Source of the DNA: Halonotius roseus
Lineage (GTDB): Archaea; Halobacteriota; Halobacteria; Halobacteriales; Haloferacaceae
DNA: 64,000 nucleotides
Assembly (NCBI RefSeq): GCF_006861655.1
Contig: NZ_SESI01000002.1
Span: 532,775 to 596,774, forward strand
Direction: 5' to 3'
Shown here piece by piece: positions 59,568 through 64,000 of this stretch (position 1 is the stretch's first letter; the number at the start of each line of letters is the position of its first letter). Below the pieces are notes generated by a model that saw nothing but the letters and a program-made list of their open reading frames with translations, made no database searches and was not told where the DNA came from. The position numbers and the translations under genes were made by a program.

Positions 59568-59936
59568 TTAGAACGGAGCCTGCGGGCCTTCGTCGCTGTC
59601 GTCGCCACCCTCACCGGGGAAGGAGGGACTCATCCCCTCGGTTTCGCCCATATCCGGCTCGGCACCCTGGCCGGTGTTGGCGTGTACCTCGTTGATCTCG
59701 GGGATCTCCTTGACCATCCGGCTTTTGATCGCCTGGATCGTCATCGGGGAGATGCCACAGCCGGAACAGGCACCGCCGAGTTGGATCTCGACCTCGCCGC
59801 TGTCGGGGTCGAGCCGCTGGATCGCGGCGTTACCGCCGTGCATCTGGATCTGTGGGAAGTTCCGCCGCAGGAAGTTCACCACGCGCTCTTGGAGTTCGCT
59901 CTCCTCGGAATCGGACGACGCGGAGTCTGTACTCAT
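59568..59936 (-). CDS. nfuA: NifU-type (C-terminal domain) Fe-S carrier
   Basis: A 122-residue protein with a single NifU_N-like C-terminal domain: LQERVVNFLRRNFPQIQMHGGNAAIQRLDPDSGEVEIQLGGACSGCGISPMTIQAIKSRMVKEIPE. The CxxC of ACSGCG binds a cluster between two monomers, and the protein delivers it to targets. An acidic disordered tail (GAEPDMGETEGMSPSFPGEGGDDSDEG) follows. It is the second scaffold/carrier in the window, with the SufU-like protein. The gene symbol follows bacterial naming. Confidence 0.92.
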   Translation of the reverse strand: MSTDSASSDSEESELQERVVNFLRRNFPQIQMHGGNAAIQRLDPDSGEVEIQLGGACSGCGISPMTIQAIKSRMVKEIPEINEVHANTGQGAEPDMGETEGMSPSFPGEGGDDSDEGPQAPF

Positions 59937-60029
59937 ACGAACTGATTGATCAGCAACGGGCTTAGGCCTTTGGTTCGAATATCGCCGGCTCGGACAGTCA
60001 GCAGTTCGGTTTCGCGTACCGCGTGAGAG

Positions 60030-60350
60030 CTATTCGGTCAGCTCAAACAGCTGCCGGAGCTCGGTTTCGATCTCCTCGGTGTAGCGATCCAGCGTCTCCT
60101 CGAAGGTTTCGCGGTCGACGACAACGCCCGTGAGGCGATCGTAGGGGTCGTCCGGCAACGTGACGGTAAACCCCTCGTCGGGGTCGTATATCGGCTCGCT
60201 CTCGTTGAGCACCTGCTGATCAATCCCGTGGATCAGCGTCGAGTCGTAGGCTTCGTTCATCGTGTTGAACGCGTTCTTGTAGGCCCGCTGGAGCTGTGGG
60301 AAGTAGTGTTCGTACTTGTCTTCGAACTTCTCGGGATCGAACTCGACCAT
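60030..60350 (-). CDS. DUF5783-like haloarchaeal protein
   Basis: A 106-residue acidic protein beginning MVEFDPEKFEDKYEHYFPQLQRAYKNAFNTMNEAYDS and containing HGIDQQVLNESEPIYDPDEGFTV, a pattern I know as DUF5783. It is largely helical and cytoplasmic; function unknown. It lies upstream of the NifU-type gene on the same strand with about 90 bases between. Confidence 0.8.
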   Translation of the reverse strand: MVEFDPEKFEDKYEHYFPQLQRAYKNAFNTMNEAYDSTLIHGIDQQVLNESEPIYDPDEGFTVTLPDDPYDRLTGVVVDRETFEETLDRYTEEIETELRQLFELTE

Positions 60351-60479
60351 TGTGTGGTGGTTCGGAAGGAGGCCAAAAAACGGGACGGTTCGGGTCGATA
60401 AAGTGTATAGCGCGATATCAAATGCGATTCGGAAGCGGGTGAGTGCCGAATCTACGGCTGTGTCGTGATCTGCTTCGAC

Positions 60480-60600
60480 ATCAACAACGCTTGAAAGCCC
60501 TCGACGCGCTCAACTCCCGGGACTCGCCCTTTCAGTCCACCAGGAAGTGATTGGTCGGCTGCGCGTCGCTGGGGGGCTGTCAGAATCAACGACTCTGAAG
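60480..60600 (-). other. intergenic element with GGTGGACTGAAAGGG, possible noncoding RNA
   Basis: On the minus strand just after the RecA-like gene stop, GGTGGACTGAAAGGG (60527-60541) is followed by GCGAGTCCCGGGAGTTGAGC and GTCGAGGGCTTTC. The phrase GGACTGAAAGGG recurs, to my memory, in intergenic parts of other haloarchaeal genomes. A small reading frame across it (60452-60709) is not protein-like. The nature of the element is uncertain. Confidence 0.3.
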
Positions 60601-60605
60601 GAGAA

Positions 60606-61226
60606 TCAGAACTGTTGCCACGGCGTCGGCGACGATAGCCGCCCGCGGATCCGCATCTCCCGGCCCTCGTCGGCCGTCCGGGTGTCGACAACCGTCTCGA
60701 ATGGATCAAGCAGGGTGTGGATCGTCTGTTCGTCGTGCATCGTCGCGTTGATCACCGCGATCGTCGGCCAGTTTTCGTTTTGGGTCTGCCCGAGCAACAC
60801 CCGCGTAAACTGGTAGATCCGGTCGGCTTCCCAGTACATCAACAGCTGTGACAGCGAGTGAAGGCCGACAGTCGGCGTCTCGCCGGCCATCGCCTCGGTC
60901 AACTGGGTGAACTTCACGCCGAGATCGGTGAGGTTCTTCGGCGAGGAGATATACTTCGTCAGCTCGGAATCCTCGACATCGACGCCCTGTTCGCGGCTGA
61001 CGCAGTCAATGACGCCGATCCGCTCGCCGTCGTTGCCTGTGATCGACTCGTAGTCGTCGCGAACGGTCGTGGCGTCGTGGCCGGTCGACAACACGAGGGC
61101 GGTATCGGTTCGCGCACCGAAGATCCGATGCATCAGCTCGTATTTCCCGCTCATCGGCGGGCCGGCGATGATGATACTCGGGGTGTCGGTGAGCCGGTCG
61201 GCCAACGGCAGCTCCTCTACGGACAT
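60606..61226 (-). CDS. RecA/KaiC-like ATPase-fold protein of chemotaxis cluster (DUF7504-like)
   Basis: A 206-residue protein of the group often called HTR-like or DUF7504 in haloarchaea. The P-loop IIIAGPPMSGKYELMHRIF is near residue 22, followed by ALVLSTGHDATTVRDDY and VGLHSLSQLLMYWE (Walker B-like), WPTIAVINATMHDEQTIHTLLDPF and a basic C-terminus. Glycine spacing GPPMSGKYE fits nucleotide binding. Such proteins sit near che or arl genes and are thought to carry signals; the role is not established. Met at 61226 is the family start. Confidence 0.75.
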   Translation of the reverse strand: MSVEELPLADRLTDTPSIIIAGPPMSGKYELMHRIFGARTDTALVLSTGHDATTVRDDYESITGNDGERIGVIDCVSREQGVDVEDSELTKYISSPKNLTDLGVKFTQLTEAMAGETPTVGLHSLSQLLMYWEADRIYQFTRVLLGQTQNENWPTIAVINATMHDEQTIHTLLDPFETVVDTRTADEGREMRIRGRLSSPTPWQQF

Positions 61227-61429
61227 TGGCTCACAGGGAACCGTCGGCTCACGGCCGGACGGCGACACGATGGGAGGTCGTCACGCGATGCAAGAGTCAA
61301 AATGCGAGACACGCCCCCGCCAACCCACGAGCTGAACCGAACGGTGACGGCGGGGACACACATAGATAGATACGTCTCCCAGTGGCAAATAAACATTTGG
61401 CTCCGATTCTCAGCGGTGAAAGCAGCCGG

Positions 61430-61891
61430 CTACTCGGTGGTGGCGACGTTGGGATCGACCCACACAACGAAGCGATCGTCGTCTTTGACGATGCCGTGAA
61501 CGTTCTCGTCGTCGGCGGTCGTCGTCTCATCGACCTCATCGGGAGTGACATCGGTGACCTGGTAAACCTCGTCGACGATCCAGGCGACCGTCGCCTGATC
61601 GTCCATCGCCTCGGGATCGAAAACGATGATGCGCTCGCGGGCACCACCCTCCTCGATGTCAAAGATGGTTTTCGGGTTGATGATCGAGGTGGTGCGGCCA
61701 CGGAGATCCATCACGCCCTCGACGTGTGGCGGCGAGTTCGGGATCCGCGTGAGATCACCGGCGTCGACGATCTCGTCGATCACGCCGATATCGAGGCAGT
61801 AGGTCTCGTCGCTGAGCCCGAACTCCAGCACCTTCGTCGCCTCCCCCGTCGCGGCGTCAGCGTCGGCGGGTTGGGATTCACTCTCGGCCAT
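61430..61891 (-). CDS. cheW: Chemotaxis coupling protein CheW
   Basis: CheW links transducer receptors to the kinase CheA. The 153-residue product has the double SH3-like pattern KVLEFGLSDETYCLDIGVIDEIVDAGDLTRIPNSPPHVEGVMDLRGRTTSIINPKTIF, with the hallmark VxGVxxLRGxxxxxI (VEGVMDLRGRTTSII), then RIIVFDPEAM and ATVAWIVDEVYQVTDV. It has an acidic N-terminal extension. It is divergent from cheB and co-oriented with the RecA-like gene. Confidence 0.95.
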   Translation of the reverse strand: MAESESQPADADAATGEATKVLEFGLSDETYCLDIGVIDEIVDAGDLTRIPNSPPHVEGVMDLRGRTTSIINPKTIFDIEEGGARERIIVFDPEAMDDQATVAWIVDEVYQVTDVTPDEVDETTTADDENVHGIVKDDDRFVVWVDPNVATTE

Positions 61892-61980
61892 GTGTGTGGG
61901 TGACGGGATACCGGTAGTTAACTCTGTCCAATAATCTATCAGTCACGCGGAGAGAGCCGGTGGGTTTATTCTTGCGCTTT

Positions 61981-61995
61981 TTGTAGTAGCTACAA
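61981..61995. promoter_or_regulatory. inverted repeat between cheW and cheB
   Basis: TTGTAG and CTACAA pair perfectly around TAG, about 90 bases before cheB and 90 bases before cheW. Candidate operator for the divergent chemotaxis transcripts. Confidence 0.4.
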
Positions 61996-62085
61996 CAATG
62001 TGGGGCGAACCGACCCGACGTGTGTCGACGGGGATGATCGCCGTGGTAGCTGGCAGGCCCCGCCCGCGGCGCGGAGGTGACACCG

Positions 62086-63150
62086 GTGCGTAAGCCACGA
62101 ACGGTCGTCGTCGACGACTCCCGATTTATGCGCGGGCTGATCTCCGATCTCCTCGATGAGGCCGGCGTACCGGTCGTCGGCGAGGCCAAGGACGGCGTTG
62201 AGGCCCTTGAGGTCATCGCCGAGGAGGAGCCCGACGCGGTGACGATGGATCTGGAGATGCCGCGGATGAACGGCATTGAGGCCGTCGAGCGAATCATGGA
62301 TGAGCAGCCGACGCCGGTGCTCATGCTGAGTGCCCACACCGAGGATGGGGCGGAAGTCACCTTCGAAGCCCTCGAAAAGGGTGCGGTCGACTTCTTCTCG
62401 AAACCCGGCGGCGAGGTGTCGATGGGCGTCTCCCAACACGCCGACCAACTCGTGGCGACGCTGCGGTCGGTTGCCGACGCCGACCTCAGCCAGGCCAGCC
62501 GGCAGGCCGCCGACACCCAACGCCAGCCGGCGAGTCCGGGAGCCGGCGGCGCGGCCACAACAGGGCTGGAACCCTTCGACGACCAACGGACGATCGTCAT
62601 CGGCTCCTCGACCGGCGGCCCCGACGCCGTCGAGCAGGTGATGAGCGAGCTGCCCGCCGGCGACGCGCGGGTGATCGTCGTCCAGCATATGCCGGAGGCG
62701 TTCACCGCGCGGTTCGCCGATCGGCTGGATAACGCCTCCCGGTACGACGTGCGGGAGGCCACCGACGGCGCGCGGATCGATGCCGGCGAGGCCGTCGTCG
62801 CCCGCGGCGGGAGCCATCTCGGGATCGCGGGCTACAGCAACGGGCGGATCCGCCTGGAGCTGATCGAGGAGGATCGCGGCCACTCGGTTCACCCCGCTGT
62901 CGACGAGACGATGACCTCGGTCGCCGAGACGATCGATGATCCGCTGACCGGTGTCATCCTCACCGGGATGGGGTCGGACGGTGCCGAGGGGATCTGTGCG
63001 ATGCAGCGGGCTGGCGCGACGACGATCGCCCAAAACAAGGCAAGCTGTGTGATCTACGGCATGCCGAAACGGGCGATCGAGGCGGGCTGTATCGATGAGG
63101 TTCGCCATATCGACGACATTGCGACAACGATCAGGGAGCTGGTACAATGA
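62086..63150 (+). CDS. cheB: Chemotaxis response regulator methylesterase CheB
   Basis: CheB removes methyl groups from transducers, controlled by a receiver domain. The 354-residue product has the receiver at about 1-125 (VVVDDSRFMRGLIS, phospho-Asp in TMDLEMPRMNG, Lys in FFSKPGG) and a CheB_methylest domain with the catalytic Ser in IGSSTGGPDAVE, His in VQHMPEAFTARFADRL and Asp in LTGMGSDGAEG. The GTG at 62086 is chosen because a strong ribosome site GGAGGTGA (62073-62080) lies 5 bases before it; a GTG at 62077 would be inside that site. It overlaps cheA as ATGA. Confidence 0.96.
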   Translation: MRKPRTVVVDDSRFMRGLISDLLDEAGVPVVGEAKDGVEALEVIAEEEPDAVTMDLEMPRMNGIEAVERIMDEQPTPVLMLSAHTEDGAEVTFEALEKGAVDFFSKPGGEVSMGVSQHADQLVATLRSVADADLSQASRQAADTQRQPASPGAGGAATTGLEPFDDQRTIVIGSSTGGPDAVEQVMSELPAGDARVIVVQHMPEAFTARFADRLDNASRYDVREATDGARIDAGEAVVARGGSHLGIAGYSNGRIRLELIEEDRGHSVHPAVDETMTSVAETIDDPLTGVILTGMGSDGAEGICAMQRAGATTIAQNKASCVIYGMPKRAIEAGCIDEVRHIDDIATTIRELVQ

Positions 63151-64000
63151 GTGACGCACACCGCAAGGCATTCGTGGCCGAAAGTGAGGAAGGTATCACC
63201 GAGCTCAACAACGCACTGCTGGATCTGGAGTCCGATCCCGACGACGACGAGGCGATGGACTCGATCTTCCGGATCGCCCACACGCTGAAAGGCAACGCCT
63301 CAGCGATGGGGTTTGAGTCGGTCAGCGAGCTGGCCCACGAGATGGAGGATCTGTTGGATGAGGTTCGAGAGGGCCACATCGAGGTCGACATCGAGCTGAT
63401 GGATCTGCTCTTCGACTCCGTCGACTATCTCGATGCGATGGTCGGCGACATCGCCGAGGACGGCGAGACGGATATCGACGCCAGCGGCGTCGAAGCCGAT
63501 CTCAGAGAGAAGCTGGAAACCGGAAGCGTCGGCGGCGACACTGACACAGCCGACAGCGGCGATACAGCCGACGACGCGGCCGCCGAGGCTGCCGACGAAA
63601 CCGACAACGAAGCCGCCGAAGTCGACGCCGAAGCTGACGACGCCGCGGAGACGACCGAGGAGGAAGCGGACGACGCAGCCGAGGAAACAGACGAGGAAGC
63701 AACTGAAGACACAGCCGACGAGACAGACGAGGAAACGGACGAACCGGACGCTGCAACGGCCGACGCCGGCGGAGCGGCGGTCGCTGCCGACGACCTCCCC
63801 GAGTCGATCGCCAACGCCGAGCTTGAGACCAGCGAGGCGGTCTACCGGGCGGAGGTCGGGCTCGGCGACACCGAGATGCCGGGCGTCGAGGCGATCTTCA
63901 TCATGCAGGAGATCGAGAGTGCCTACGACCGGATCGGCACCCAGCCGGCCCAAGAGACAATCGAGGACGGCGACTTCGAGGAGACCTTTGATGTCTTTGT
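63147..64000 (+). CDS. cheA: Chemotaxis sensor kinase CheA, 3' end outside window
   Basis: The first 284 residues are present. The HPt domain (about 1-105) carries the phosphoacceptor His in RIAHTLKGNASAMGF; a second related module follows after about residue 210 (SEAVYRAEVGLGDTEMPGVEAIFIMQEIES), part of the P2/regulatory region. Between them lies an Asp/Glu/Ala/Thr-rich low-complexity linker (about 126-212). Kinase and CheW-like domains must lie beyond the window. Its ATG overlaps the cheB stop by four bases. Confidence 0.95.
   Translation, partial: MSDAHRKAFVAESEEGITELNNALLDLESDPDDDEAMDSIFRIAHTLKGNASAMGFESVSELAHEMEDLLDEVREGHIEVDIELMDLLFDSVDYLDAMVGDIAEDGETDIDASGVEADLREKLETGSVGGDTDTADSGDTADDAAAEAADETDNEAAEVDAEADDAAETTEEEADDAAEETDEEATEDTADETDEETDEPDAATADAGGAAVAADDLPESIANAELETSEAVYRAEVGLGDTEMPGVEAIFIMQEIESAYDRIGTQPAQETIEDGDFEETFDVF

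Noticed and set aside
62077-62085. CheB start at the GTG at 62077
   Set aside because: This codon lies inside the ribosome-binding sequence GGAGGTGA; the GTG at 62086 has the proper spacing.

Overview
The window is a gene-dense, GC-rich stretch of chromosome from a haloarchaeon (class Halobacteria). The evidence is the strongly acidic proteins, archaeal markers (Hel308, KEOPS Cgi121, DNA polymerase D large subunit, PurO, eukaryote/archaeal-type glycyl-tRNA synthetase, ArgW-type arginine pathway), several small haloarchaea-only families, and TATA-like boxes about 25-35 bases before start codons, as expected for leaderless mRNAs. I cannot name the genus.

Layout. 1-9 kb: a partial DICT-type sensor, a PAS-GAF histidine kinase, PspA, a Tat lipoprotein, a NosL lipoprotein, a universal stress protein, a Vms1-like protein, cyclophilin and a PHP phosphoesterase. 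9-17 kb: hemB, a SufU-type Fe-S scaffold, two further histidine kinases, thpR, a PiT phosphate transporter with its Usp protein, and purO. 17.5-23.4 kb: tRNA-Gln(CTG), the hel308-cgi121 pair, a PLP aminotransferase, a ferredoxin and a winged-helix regulator. 23.4-29.1 kb: a metY-metX-metY sulfur assimilation operon and a 7TM histidine kinase. 29.2-34.7 kb: an NAD-dependent DNA ligase, a cysteine-rich DUF2703 protein divergent from an HxlR regulator, and an XPD/DinG-type helicase.

34.8-44 kb is a complete arginine cluster on the minus strand (argG, argH, argW, argX, argC, argB, argD, argE, argF), in which a small carrier protein protects glutamate. 44-49.3 kb: a CTP-dependent lipid kinase-like membrane protein, glyS with a CBS protein, and small genes around a gene-free, AT-richer patch with diverged direct repeats. 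49.4-55 kb: polC (DP2) with a 508-residue intein ending in Gln, coupled to a PPC/DUF296 gene. 55-60.4 kb: amphi-Trp, enolase-like, TauE/SafE, DUF7551-like (with a DtxR-like iron box upstream), NifU-type and DUF5783 genes. 60.6 kb to the end: the start of a chemotaxis cluster (a RecA/KaiC-like protein and cheW on the minus strand; cheB and partial cheA on the plus strand).

The most interesting items are the Gln-terminated PolC intein, the HxlR/DUF2703 cysteine-rich divergent pair with a palindromic operator candidate, the DtxR-like box, an exact 32-base-period tandem repeat between the Fe-S scaffold and an orphan histidine kinase, and a mirror-image divergent promoter at the TauE gene. No CRISPR array, rRNA operon or intact insertion sequence was seen. 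Family names are from recognition of sequence patterns; no database search was run.
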